From contig NZ_JARFNM010000001.1 of the NCBI RefSeq assembly GCF_029167365.1, positions 798,001 through 862,000 on the forward strand: 64,000 nucleotides of DNA. Direction: 5' to 3'. Origin of the DNA: Amygdalobacter nucleatus. Its GTDB lineage: Bacteria; Bacillota; Clostridia; Saccharofermentanales; Fastidiosipilaceae. The notes beneath the pieces are model-generated. The model did no database searches and was not told the DNA's origin. It saw only the letters and a list, made by a program, of their open reading frames with translations. Of the stretch, positions 28,814 to 37,721 are shown piece by piece; the first letter of the stretch is position 1; every line of letters starts with the position of its first letter. The position numbers and the translations under genes were made by a program.

Positions 28814-29161
28814 ATGATTAGTGAGAAAGATAAGGTCAATCGGATTATTAAAGAGTTTTTGACTTATTTTATGGGTCACCAGTTGACTGATATATCATTG
28901 CATTTGAAAGTGGATGATAAAGAGATGGCTTTGGCCTTTACAGTTCCGTGTGAAGCAGAACCGGCTGATTTTAAGATGCTATTGAAGGAGCTTAATGTGC
29001 CAAGAGAATATGAATTAGAAGAATACTACAATGGTCTTTTAGGCGCTCATCATGGCAGTCAGCACAACTATACTTTATTAGGCAAAGCTTTAGATGAAGC
29101 TAAAGGAACTTATGTACAGGGCAAACTTTATTTATGGGTGAAACGCTATAACCTTGCTTGA
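28814..29161 (+). CDS. Small soluble protein of unknown function
   Basis: I do not recognise this 115-residue protein. It is acidic and soluble, with no signal peptide. It has a helix (KVNRIIKEFLTYF), a beta-rich core (DISLHLKVDDKEMALAFTV) and a histidine-rich loop (GAHHGSQHN). It lies 20 bp after the DUF1576-like gene, after an AGGAGAG ribosome binding site, and so may act with it. Confidence 0.6.
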   Translation: MISEKDKVNRIIKEFLTYFMGHQLTDISLHLKVDDKEMALAFTVPCEAEPADFKMLLKELNVPREYELEEYYNGLLGAHHGSQHNYTLLGKALDEAKGTYVQGKLYLWVKRYNLA

Positions 29162-29165
29162 CAAA

Positions 29166-29200
29166 AATAGCGGCTAAGTTTTACTTAGCCGCTATATTAA
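29166..29200. terminator. Bidirectional terminator between 28814-29161 and the alcohol dehydrogenase
   Basis: ATAGCGGCTAAGT and ACTTAGCCGCTAT pair perfectly around a TTT loop between two convergent genes. Confidence 0.85.
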
Positions 29201-29221
29201 ATTTAATTTCATAGATTGTCT

Positions 29222-30280
29222 TTAATCGACAATAACTACGGGCTTAATTAAATTAGATGGCTTTTGTTTCATTAGCATCAAAGCATCTTCAACATGTTCA
29301 AAGCCATGGAAACGATGGGTGATCAAACGAGAAACATCCAACTTGTGATGTTGCACTAGGGAGGCTAGTTTTTCCAAACGTAAACGACCGCCTGGCATTA
29401 AGCCACCGACGATCTTTTTGTGGCCCATACCAACACCCCATGTTACGCGTGGAATTTTCACATAATCGCCATCACCTAAATAGTTGACGTTACCAACACA
29501 GCCGCCGGCTTTTAAACAGTTGATAGCAGGGATGAAGCTGTCACAATCACCACCAGCAATGATGACTTTATCAACTAATTTGCCATTGGTTAAAGCCAAA
29601 ACCTGCTCATCAATTGGACCGTCTTTATAGCTGATGAAATCTGTTGCGCCATAAGAGCTTGCAACATCACGGCAAACTTGACGTGTACCAACGCAAATTA
29701 TGCGACTAGCCCCGCGCATGTTAGCACCAGCGACAGACATCAGACCGACTGGGCCAATACCTATTACCAAGACAGTATCACCAAATTGAATATCGGCTAA
29801 TTCAACACCGTGGAAACCAGTTGGGACCATATCTGATAACATGCATGCTTCTTCGACAGAAATTTCGTCAGGAATTAATGCGAGGTTGCCGTCAGCATCA
29901 TTAACATGGAAATATTCACCAAAAACGCCATCCTTAAAATTAGAGAATTTCCAACCTGCTAGCATTCCGCCAGAATGCATAGGATAACCATCTTGGGCTG
30001 CTAAAGAATGCCAATCTGGTGTAATGGCTGCTACCAAAACCTTATCACCAACTTTAAAATCCTTAACCAAACTACCAACTTCAACTACTTCGCCACAAGC
30101 TTCATGTCCTAGAATCATGTTATGCCGTTGCCCAAGTGCACCCTCCCAAACTGTATGCGTGTCGGACGTGCAAGGCGAGAGAGCCAAAGGACGTACAATC
30201 GCGTCCAAAGGACCGCAGACAGGACGATCCTTTTCAATCCAACCGGTCTTTCCAATCTCCAACATGGCAAAACCCTTCAT
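29222..30280 (-). CDS. NADP-dependent secondary alcohol dehydrogenase (zinc type)
   Basis: The 352-residue protein has the same length and N terminus as the Thermoanaerobacter brockii-type enzyme (MKGFAML, then GWIEKDRP). Catalytic zinc ligands are Cys in SPCTSDTHT, His-Glu in LGHEACGE and Asp in SDMVPTGFHG; the nucleotide site is VIGIGPVGLM. These enzymes interconvert ketones and secondary alcohols. ATG 30280 lies nine bases after GGGAGGT on the minus strand, so a TTG at 30298 is rejected. Inverted repeats upstream may be operators. Confidence 0.92.
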   Translation of the reverse strand: MKGFAMLEIGKTGWIEKDRPVCGPLDAIVRPLALSPCTSDTHTVWEGALGQRHNMILGHEACGEVVEVGSLVKDFKVGDKVLVAAITPDWHSLAAQDGYPMHSGGMLAGWKFSNFKDGVFGEYFHVNDADGNLALIPDEISVEEACMLSDMVPTGFHGVELADIQFGDTVLVIGIGPVGLMSVAGANMRGASRIICVGTRQVCRDVASSYGATDFISYKDGPIDEQVLALTNGKLVDKVIIAGGDCDSFIPAINCLKAGGCVGNVNYLGDGDYVKIPRVTWGVGMGHKKIVGGLMPGGRLRLEKLASLVQHHKLDVSRLITHRFHGFEHVEDALMLMKQKPSNLIKPVVIVD

Positions 30281-30643
30281 AAAATAACGACCTCCCAAAT
30301 ATTGTGGTTATATAGCAATTTGCATAAATTATGACATAAATACTGATTGCTATATAGCGCTATAATAAATCAAAATGTGTTTTATGTTCAACTAGAATTT
30401 GTTAAATTTTAAATGTTGTAAATTTGACTTTATAAAACTTAACAAGCGGAAATGAGGCTAATTCTGTAGATTAACTTAGGTTTTAGCTGAAATAGCGGTT
30501 CACTAATTGCATAAAATGATGATTTAGACAAAAAAAGTAGTATAATTTGTCTGTAAGTTTGGCATTAAACTTAAAAGTCAATTTGACAAGTTTGCTTAAA
30601 TTTTCTATAATCGACTGACATTTTGGAGGAAGGAAGTAGAACA
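30281..30643. other. Divergent intergenic region with inverted repeats
   Basis: This 363-bp gap contains no gene. Next to the alcohol dehydrogenase lie TATATAGCAAT (30309-30319) and ATTGCTATATA (30346-30356), an 11-bp inverted repeat, overlapping a 12-bp palindrome TATAGCGCTATA (30353-30364). The far end holds the promoter of the metallo-hydrolase. Confidence 0.6.
30583..30611 (+). promoter_or_regulatory. Promoter of the metallo-hydrolase gene
   Basis: TTGACA (30583-30588), a 17-nt spacer and TATAAT (30606-30611) match the sigma-A consensus. The start codon is 33 bases downstream. Confidence 0.9.
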
Positions 30644-31339
30644 ATGTATCAGCTTTGTAAGTTAGCAGTTTCAACACCTTTACTCCAAGTATATGAACAA
30701 AAGGGCAAAGATAGTAGTTGCAACAGTTATCTCATTGATTTAAGTGATGCAGCTTATGTGATCGATCCAGCTTGGGCTCCTACTATTTGGGAGAATTTAG
30801 CTGATAAGGTAAGATTGTTATTTGCTACGCACGGTCATTATGACCATATCAAAGAGTGCGATAATTGGCGTTCTGCATTTCCTAGCGTTAAGCTCTGTGT
30901 TGAGAAAGATGAAGCTGAACATATGCAGCATGCTGATACCAATGTAAGTTGGTTATTTGGCGATGAAGTCAATTTTAATGCACCTGACCGTCTTTTAAGC
31001 CCGAATGAAGTAATTCAATTAGCACCTGAGGTGGAATTGAAGCTTTTACATACGCCTGGTCATACGCCAGGTTCAGCCTGTTATTTATTAAGCACTAAGA
31101 CAGAGGGTGCGCTCTGTTTGTTTACTGGCGACACTTTGTTTGCCGGTTCGATTGGTCGTGTTGATTTTCCAGGTGGAAATGCAGCCATGATGAAAAGCAC
31201 CATGGATTACATGTGCAGCTTAGCTGCCGAAGAACATTTACCACAAAACCTGCCTGTTTTTCCTGGGCACGGAGTCAGTACAACTTTAGAGCTTGAGTGC
31301 GAGAATAACTTGTTTTTGACAGGTATTTTGCATATCTGA
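30644..31339 (+). CDS. Metallo-beta-lactamase-fold hydrolase
   Basis: The 231-residue protein has the metal-binding motif THGHYDH, then HTPGHTPGS, FTGDTLFAGSIGRVD and FPGHGVST, a pattern found in glyoxalase II-like and other thioester hydrolases. The substrate is not clear. ATG 30644 follows GGAGGAAGGAAG; the upstream start at 30623 would lie within that site. It may be cotranscribed with metNIQ, since no terminator separates them. Confidence 0.85.
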   Translation: MYQLCKLAVSTPLLQVYEQKGKDSSCNSYLIDLSDAAYVIDPAWAPTIWENLADKVRLLFATHGHYDHIKECDNWRSAFPSVKLCVEKDEAEHMQHADTNVSWLFGDEVNFNAPDRLLSPNEVIQLAPEVELKLLHTPGHTPGSACYLLSTKTEGALCLFTGDTLFAGSIGRVDFPGGNAAMMKSTMDYMCSLAAEEHLPQNLPVFPGHGVSTTLELECENNLFLTGILHI

Positions 31340-31436
31340 GTTAATTCATTATTAGCTTGTATTTTAGATAGCTTTGCATAGCTGTACTGTATTTCATAAT
31401 TTAGCATATTTCGTAATTTATGTAAGGAGCGTCAGC

Positions 31437-32453
31437 ATGCAAGAACAAATGAGCTATCTGATTGAAACTAAAAATTTAAGAAAAGAATTTAAGGGTGCTT
31501 CTGGAACTATTGCCTTGCAAGACATTAATTTGCAAATAAAGCAGGGTGAGAGCTTTGGTATTATCGGTTTGAGTGGCGCTGGCAAAAGCACTTTGATTCG
31601 CTGCTTCAACTTTTTAGAAAGACCAACGACTGGTCAAGTATTTTTCAAAGGTCAAGATTTAGCAACTTTATCGAAGAAAGAACTTAGATTGGTTCGCCGT
31701 GAGATTGGCATGATTTTCCAAAATTTCAATCTTTTAGCACAACGAACAGTTTTAGATAATGTAATTTTTCCACTTGAAATTAGCGGCGTTAAACGCGATG
31801 TGGCAAGCAAAAGAGCCTTGGAATTATTAGATTTGGTCCAGATTGTTGATAAGAAAGATGCCTATCCAGACCAACTTTCAGGTGGGCAGAAGCAAAGAGT
31901 GGCGATTGCTAGAGCTTTAGCTAACAAGCCCTTAGTTTTGCTCTGTGATGAAGCAACAAGCGCTTTAGATCCAAGTACTACTGAGCAAATTTTGAAGCTT
32001 TTAAAATCAATTCAGAAGCAATTAGGCATAACTTTAGTTATTATCACGCATCAGATGGAAGTAGTTAGCAAGACTTGTGAACGAGTAGCTGTGATGGAAA
32101 ATAGTAAAATTGTGGAGTTAGGCTATGTGCGCGATGTGTTTATGAAACCGCAATCAGAAGTGGCTAAGCGCTTGATTATGCCACTTGGTGGACTTGTGCA
32201 ACGAATTGAAAGTCCTAATGTTATTCGCTTAACCTTCGATGGACAGGCTGCTACAGAGCCAATTTTGGCCAATTTGATCCTAGCTTGTAAGACACCGTTA
32301 TCAATTTTGCAGGCTGATAGCAAAAATTTAGACGGTAATGTGTATGGCCAGATGCTAATTCAAGTTCCGAACGATAGGAGTATTGAAGAAAGAGTTTGTG
32401 CTTGGCTAACTGAACATGAAATTAATTTTAAGAAGGAGAGTAAACATGACTAA
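31437..32453 (+). CDS. metN: Methionine ABC transporter, ATP-binding protein
   Basis: The 338-residue ATPase has Walker A GLSGAGKS, signature LSGGQKQRVAIARAL, Walker B LLCDEATSALD and H-loop ITHQM. A C-terminal NIL-type regulatory domain (about residues 260-338) is typical of MetN and binds methionine. AAGGAG precedes ATG 31437. It overlaps metI by 8 bp. No S-box or T-box could be seen in the 97-bp gap upstream. Confidence 0.93.
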   Translation: MQEQMSYLIETKNLRKEFKGASGTIALQDINLQIKQGESFGIIGLSGAGKSTLIRCFNFLERPTTGQVFFKGQDLATLSKKELRLVRREIGMIFQNFNLLAQRTVLDNVIFPLEISGVKRDVASKRALELLDLVQIVDKKDAYPDQLSGGQKQRVAIARALANKPLVLLCDEATSALDPSTTEQILKLLKSIQKQLGITLVIITHQMEVVSKTCERVAVMENSKIVELGYVRDVFMKPQSEVAKRLIMPLGGLVQRIESPNVIRLTFDGQAATEPILANLILACKTPLSILQADSKNLDGNVYGQMLIQVPNDRSIEERVCAWLTEHEINFKKESKHD

Positions 32454-33111
32454 TACACAGATTGTGCAATTATTGCTAGACAGTTTATTAGAGACACTAT
32501 TAATGACGTTTATCTCAAGTTTGATTGCGTATGTGATAGGCTTACCACTTGGAATAATTCTCGTTACTAGCAGTGAAAAAGGTATTTTGCCAAATCCAAC
32601 TTTGCATAAAAGTCTTGGCTTAGTAACCAATTTCTTACGCTCAGTACCATTCTTAATTTTGTTGGTTTGGATCATGCCATTTACCCGTTTGCTAGTTGGA
32701 ACGACAATTGGTCTCAAAGGTGTGATAGTGCCTTTGGTCATTTCAGCTTTTCCATTCATTGCCCGTTTGGTTGAATCTTCTTTGCAGGAAGTTGATGCTG
32801 GTTTAATTGAAGCTGCACAAGCGATGGGTGCTAATAACTGGCAGATTATTACAAAAGTGATGTTAATCGAAGCAAAGCCATCATTATTGGTTGGCGCAGC
32901 TTTAGCAGTTACGACAATACTTGGTTATTCGGCTATGGCTGGTTTCTGTGGTGCTGGTGGTTTGGGTGCAGTTGCAATCAATAATGGTTATCGCCGTTAC
33001 GATAACAAGCTGATGGTATTGACTGTTGTGATTCTGGCTTGCATTTTACAAATTGCCCAAGAGTTTGGTCTTTATCTAGCTAAGAGGATTGATAAACGGA
33101 ATCAAAAATAA
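32446..33111 (+). CDS. metI: Methionine ABC transporter, permease
   Basis: The 221-residue permease has five or so membrane helices and the EAA loop EAAQAMGANNWQIITKV, which contacts MetN. ATG 32446 follows AAGGAGAG and overlaps the end of metN. Confidence 0.93.
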   Translation: MTNTQIVQLLLDSLLETLLMTFISSLIAYVIGLPLGIILVTSSEKGILPNPTLHKSLGLVTNFLRSVPFLILLVWIMPFTRLLVGTTIGLKGVIVPLVISAFPFIARLVESSLQEVDAGLIEAAQAMGANNWQIITKVMLIEAKPSLLVGAALAVTTILGYSAMAGFCGAGGLGAVAINNGYRRYDNKLMVLTVVILACILQIAQEFGLYLAKRIDKRNQK

Positions 33112-33142
33112 TTAATGTGTCATCAAAAAAAAGGAGGAATAA

Positions 33143-34066
33143 ATGATGAAAAGTAAACAATTATTAACAAATGTCCTTGCTCTCAGTTTGGGCCTAGGTT
33201 TGGTCGCCTGCAAAAGTATTCCCAATGAGCAGACAAAAAATACTACTGAACCTAAATCAACAAGTTCAGAGACTCAAAAAAGTCCAACTGAAACAGCTGA
33301 AGAAAGCAAAACAGAAGGTAAGACAGTTACTTTAAGAATTGCAGCTAGTGCAACACCACATGCTGAAATTTTGGAATATGCGCAAGCATTACTTGATTTG
33401 CGTTCAGATGCGAAATATAAGTTGGATATTAAAGTGTTTGATGATTATGTTTTACCAAATCAGGTAACTGAGGAAGGTTCAGTTGATGTAAATTATTTCC
33501 AACATCAGCCATATATGGACGATTTCAACCAGAAAAATGGTACACATTTAGTCTCTGTTAAGAAAATTCATTATGAGCCATTTGGTTTGTTCGCTGGTCG
33601 CAAGAAGAGCTTAGATGAACTCAAAGAGGGCGATTCAATTGCTATTCCTAATGACGGAACCAATGAAGGTAGAGCTTTGCGTTTGTTGGAGAGTGCTGGC
33701 TTAATCAAATTGAAGGCAACAGATGATTTCAATTTAACAAAGTTGGATATTGTTGAAAATCCTAAGAACTTGAAGATTGAGGAATTGGAAGCTGCTCAAA
33801 TTTCCCGTGCCTTATCCGATGTCGATTATGGCGTAATTAACGGTAACTATGCTTTACAAGCTAAGTTGAATGTGGCTAAGGATGCCTTGATTAAAGAGGG
33901 TTCAGAGAAGTCAATCAATACTTTTGCAAACATTATTGCGGTTAAAAAAGGCAATGAAGATTTACCTGGCGTCAAGCAACTTGTAGAAGTATTAGGTAGT
34001 GCCGAAATGCAAAAATTTGTTGCAGATAAATACAAGGGATCAGTTGTGATGCTGGAAAATAAATAA
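33143..34066 (+). CDS. metQ: Methionine-binding lipoprotein
   Basis: The 307-residue protein has a lipoprotein signal (LGLGLVACKS), a Thr- and Ser-rich linker of about 35 residues, and a NlpA-type binding domain (VNYFQHQPYMDDFN, IPNDGTNEGRALRLLE, VDYGVINGNYAL). It captures methionine for MetNI. Start codons 33143 and 33146 are both possible after AAGGAGG. Confidence 0.93.
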   Translation: MMKSKQLLTNVLALSLGLGLVACKSIPNEQTKNTTEPKSTSSETQKSPTETAEESKTEGKTVTLRIAASATPHAEILEYAQALLDLRSDAKYKLDIKVFDDYVLPNQVTEEGSVDVNYFQHQPYMDDFNQKNGTHLVSVKKIHYEPFGLFAGRKKSLDELKEGDSIAIPNDGTNEGRALRLLESAGLIKLKATDDFNLTKLDIVENPKNLKIEELEAAQISRALSDVDYGVINGNYALQAKLNVAKDALIKEGSEKSINTFANIIAVKKGNEDLPGVKQLVEVLGSAEMQKFVADKYKGSVVMLENK

Positions 34067-34101
34067 TAGTTTTATTGTTTGTTGATTTATCTAGGCAATG
34101 G

Positions 34102-34133
34102 AGCACTTGAACAGCTTTGTTCAGGTGCTTTTT
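34102..34133 (+). terminator. Terminator after metQ
   Basis: AGCACTTGAACA pairs with TGTTCAGGTGCT and is followed by TTTTTAC. Confidence 0.85.
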
Positions 34134-34202
34134 ACTTTTATTAAAGCAAAATGTTATACTTAAAAAATTCATATAATTTTTAGGTGAAATTTAGTTAGGA
34201 CG

Positions 34203-35972
34203 GTGGATGTGGAAAAGATCAATCTAGCAAATCATAAAAAGCTATTAAATTATTTAGGTAAGGGTAAGCTTGCAGCTTGTTTAGCACCTTTATGTGGTTA
34301 TGCTGAGCTTTTGTTTGCTATTTTAATTCCACGCCAAATGGCCAAAATTATTGATCAAGGCGTTTTGTTAGCAGACAGCAAAGCGATTATGCAGCAAGGG
34401 CTATATTTGTTAGCTATGTCGTTTGCTAGCTTGTTTTTTGGCCTTTTAGCCAGTTTAACGTCAGCATATTCAGGTTCACAACTGACGGCTAATTTGCGTA
34501 CAGCTTTATTCAAACAGATCTTAAATTTTTCTTTCCCTAACTATGATAAATTTTCTAGTGCCAGCTTAGTTACACGTTTGACCAACGATTTATCAGTTAT
34601 TCAGTTTTCTTTTATTACTAATCTGAGATTGCTCACTAAAATGCCTTTTATGTTAATTTTAGCCTTGCTGATGACCTATAACATTAACAGGCAAATTGCT
34701 TTGACTTATTTTACGTTATTGCCGCTGATGATTTGTATTTTAATTTTTATTGAAGTTAAAGCCTATCCTTTGTTTAGCCGTTTATTTGTGGCAATGGATG
34801 ACTTAAACAATAATGTTAAAGAGAATGTGACAGGCATAAGGGTAGTTAAGGCGTTCGTACGTGAAGATACAGAATATGACAAATTTGCTTCTACAGTTGA
34901 AAATTTATACCAAATTAACTATAGAGCCGAAAAATTAGTTAATTATTGGAATCCGCTTGTTTTGTCAATTATATATGCAGCTGTTTTACTTGTCATATAT
35001 TTAGGTGGCCGAAGTTTGGTGTTTGGTAGCATGCAAATTGGCGAACTTACAAGTATCATGATTTACACCATGCAAGTTGTCTGGTCGTTCTTTTCCTTTG
35101 CCTTTATTTTTATGGTCAATCTGCATTCAGAGGCAGCGAGAACGAGAACAATGGAGGTTTTAGATACTCAAATTTCGCTTCTATCACCAAAAGACGGCTT
35201 AAAAGCAGTTAAAGACGCTAGTGTTGAGTTCAAACAAGTCGCTTTTTCTTATGATGAAGAGCAGGCGAAATTAGTCTTAAAAGATGTTAATTTCAAGTTA
35301 GCTAGCGGTCAAAGTATGGGCATCATCGGTGCTACAGGTAGCGGCAAAAGTTCACTTGTTCAACTTTTACCCAGACTTTACGATGTATGCGAAGGTCAAG
35401 TGCTTGTAGGAGGGCATGATGCTCGGGACTATGATCTTAGTTGCTTAAGACAGGCTATTAGCATTGTTTTGCAACGAAATATTCTATTTAAAGGTACAAT
35501 TTCAGAAAATTTACGCTTCGCCAAGGCAAATGCCAGTGTGGAAGAACTAAGAGAAGTATGTAAAATAGCTTGCGCTGATGAATTTATAAAAGATTTGGAT
35601 AAGCAATATGACTATGAATTATTGAAGGGTGCTAGTAATTTATCCGGTGGCCAGAAACAGAGATTATGTATTGCCCGTGCCTTGTTAAAAGAACCCAAAT
35701 TATTGATTTTGGATGATTCGCTTAGCGCCGTTGATGGTAAAACAGCTAGTAAAATTCAATTCAATTTACGTAAATTACGGGCTTACATGAGTACAATTGT
35801 CATTTCAGAGCGAATAAAACCGCTTTTAGATTGCGATTATGTGCTGATTTTGCAGGCAGGTAGGGTCAATGCTTTTGACACGCCAACTAATTTATTAAAA
35901 AGCAATCAAATATTTCAAGATTTGTACGAGTTAGAAACAGTGAATAAGGAGGATGCTAATGGCCAAGCTTAG
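34203..35972 (+). CDS. ABC exporter half-transporter, degenerate ATP site partner
   Basis: The 589-residue protein has six membrane helices and an ATPase domain: Walker A GATGSGKSS and signature NLSGGQKQRLCIA. Walker B ends in LLILDDSLSAVD, so the catalytic Glu is Asp, and the H-loop His is missing (VISERI). This is the pattern of the weak site in heterodimeric exporters such as BmrCD or LmrCD. The start is GTG 34203 or GTG 34209, as no ATG is in frame. It overlaps the next gene. Confidence 0.88.
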   Translation: MDVEKINLANHKKLLNYLGKGKLAACLAPLCGYAELLFAILIPRQMAKIIDQGVLLADSKAIMQQGLYLLAMSFASLFFGLLASLTSAYSGSQLTANLRTALFKQILNFSFPNYDKFSSASLVTRLTNDLSVIQFSFITNLRLLTKMPFMLILALLMTYNINRQIALTYFTLLPLMICILIFIEVKAYPLFSRLFVAMDDLNNNVKENVTGIRVVKAFVREDTEYDKFASTVENLYQINYRAEKLVNYWNPLVLSIIYAAVLLVIYLGGRSLVFGSMQIGELTSIMIYTMQVVWSFFSFAFIFMVNLHSEAARTRTMEVLDTQISLLSPKDGLKAVKDASVEFKQVAFSYDEEQAKLVLKDVNFKLASGQSMGIIGATGSGKSSLVQLLPRLYDVCEGQVLVGGHDARDYDLSCLRQAISIVLQRNILFKGTISENLRFAKANASVEELREVCKIACADEFIKDLDKQYDYELLKGASNLSGGQKQRLCIARALLKEPKLLILDDSLSAVDGKTASKIQFNLRKLRAYMSTIVISERIKPLLDCDYVLILQAGRVNAFDTPTNLLKSNQIFQDLYELETVNKEDANGQA

Positions 35973-37713
35973 TGTATTAAAACGTCTATTTGCCTATTTG
36001 TGGCAGGACCATAAGTTAAAATTACTTGTAGCTATCTTTTGCGTCATTGTCAGTAATTTTGCCTTAATTGCTGTTTCGTATGCTTTAAAGATCATGCTTG
36101 ATAATTACATTTTGCCAATGATTCAAGCTAAGTCGTTAGACTTTACCAACTTTTACAAGTTCATAGCTTATTTAGCGAGTTTATTTTTAGCTGGTGCAAT
36201 TGCCAACTATTGGTATAACAAGCTGTTAATCATATGCGGCCTCAAAATTCAAAAAGCTTTGCGTCTGACATTATTTAAGCACATGCAGGCCTTGCCGTTA
36301 GCTTATTTTGATAAAAATCCTAGTGGCAACATTATGAGCCTCTATTCGAATGATATTGAGAATATACAGTCTTTTTATACGCAGGCAATTTCGTCGCTTT
36401 TTCTGAATAGTATACAGGTGTTAATAACTGTGTGTATTATGTTTAGCATGAGCCCAATTTTGACAGCTATTTCACTTGGCTTCGTGCTAATTATGTTTTT
36501 TGTGAGTCGATATATTGGCGCTTGGAGTTCCAAATATTTTAGCGTGAGACAAGCGGCTTTGGCAGATTTGACAGGCCTAATTGAGGAGCAATTTGCAGGC
36601 TTACGGGTGATTAAAACGTTTAATCATGAAAAAGCTTCTTTAGCTAAATTTACACAAGTTAATAATTATCTTAATACCTGTGAGATAAAAGCTACAGCTT
36701 CCAGTCAGACAATTAGACCAATTATTCGTAATTTAGGTGATTTGCAATTTATCATAACTGCAATTATTGGCTGCTTACTAATCACAAAGCAAATTAGCAG
36801 TCTCAGTATTGGTAGTTTAGCTGCCTATTTGAATTTATCGCGCAGCTTTACCACACCGTTTATGGAATTAGCGCAATTGTTTAACACAATTATGCTGGCT
36901 TTGGCTGGGGCAGAGCGCATCTTTAACACATTAGCCATCGAACCTGAAGTTGATCAGGGAAAGTTAGAAAAATTACCTGAAAATGCAACAATTGAATTAC
37001 GTAATCTTTGTTTTGCTTATATTTCTGGTAAACCAGTTCTACATAACTTGAATCTAACGGCCAAAGCTGGTCACAAAATTGCCTTTGTCGGTGCAACTGG
37101 TGCGGGCAAAACAACTATTACTAATCTACTTAATCGCTTCTATGAAGTGCCTGCTGCTTCTATATTTTATGGCGGAATTGATATTAAGCAATTCAAAAAA
37201 TCAGCACTTAGAAGTTCACTAAGCATTGTTTTGCAAGATACAAATTTGTTTAGTGGTAGTATTCGCGAGAATATTCGTTATGGTAATTTATTAGCTTCTG
37301 ATGCTGAAGTGGTACAGGCTGCTAGGTTAGCTATGGCAGATAGCTTTATAAGTCATCTCCCAAATGGCTATGACACGATAATTAGCGGCGATATGAGTGA
37401 AATATCTGAAGGTCAGGCGCAATTATTGGCCATTGCTAGAGCTATGCTTGCTAAAACACCAATTTTAATTTTGGATGAGGCGACATCTAACATCGACTTA
37501 AGGACAGAACGTTTGGTACAGATGGGCTTAGATAATCTCATGCAAGGCAAAACGGTATTCATAATTGCTCATCGTTTATCAACGGTTAAAAACTGTGAAC
37601 AAATAATCGTGCTTGATCATGGTCAGGTAGTAGAACAAGGTACACACGCTGAGCTGTTGAACAAGCACGGAACTTACCATGATTTGTATACTGGCAAATT
37701 AGAAATGGCTTAA
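35959..37713 (+). CDS. ABC exporter half-transporter, catalytic partner
   Basis: The 584-residue partner has six membrane helices, Walker A GATGAGKTT, Walker B ILILDEATSNID with the catalytic Glu, and H-loop IIAHRLSTV. Its signature is altered (EISEGQAQLL). With the partner gene upstream it forms one working and one weak site. ATG 35959 is six bases after GGAGG. The cargo is unknown; such pairs export drugs, lipids or peptides. It ends 8 bp from the convergent trkH. Confidence 0.88.
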   Translation: MAKLSVLKRLFAYLWQDHKLKLLVAIFCVIVSNFALIAVSYALKIMLDNYILPMIQAKSLDFTNFYKFIAYLASLFLAGAIANYWYNKLLIICGLKIQKALRLTLFKHMQALPLAYFDKNPSGNIMSLYSNDIENIQSFYTQAISSLFLNSIQVLITVCIMFSMSPILTAISLGFVLIMFFVSRYIGAWSSKYFSVRQAALADLTGLIEEQFAGLRVIKTFNHEKASLAKFTQVNNYLNTCEIKATASSQTIRPIIRNLGDLQFIITAIIGCLLITKQISSLSIGSLAAYLNLSRSFTTPFMELAQLFNTIMLALAGAERIFNTLAIEPEVDQGKLEKLPENATIELRNLCFAYISGKPVLHNLNLTAKAGHKIAFVGATGAGKTTITNLLNRFYEVPAASIFYGGIDIKQFKKSALRSSLSIVLQDTNLFSGSIRENIRYGNLLASDAEVVQAARLAMADSFISHLPNGYDTIISGDMSEISEGQAQLLAIARAMLAKTPILILDEATSNIDLRTERLVQMGLDNLMQGKTVFIIAHRLSTVKNCEQIIVLDHGQVVEQGTHAELLNKHGTYHDLYTGKLEMA

Positions 37714-37721
37714 TGCCAAAA

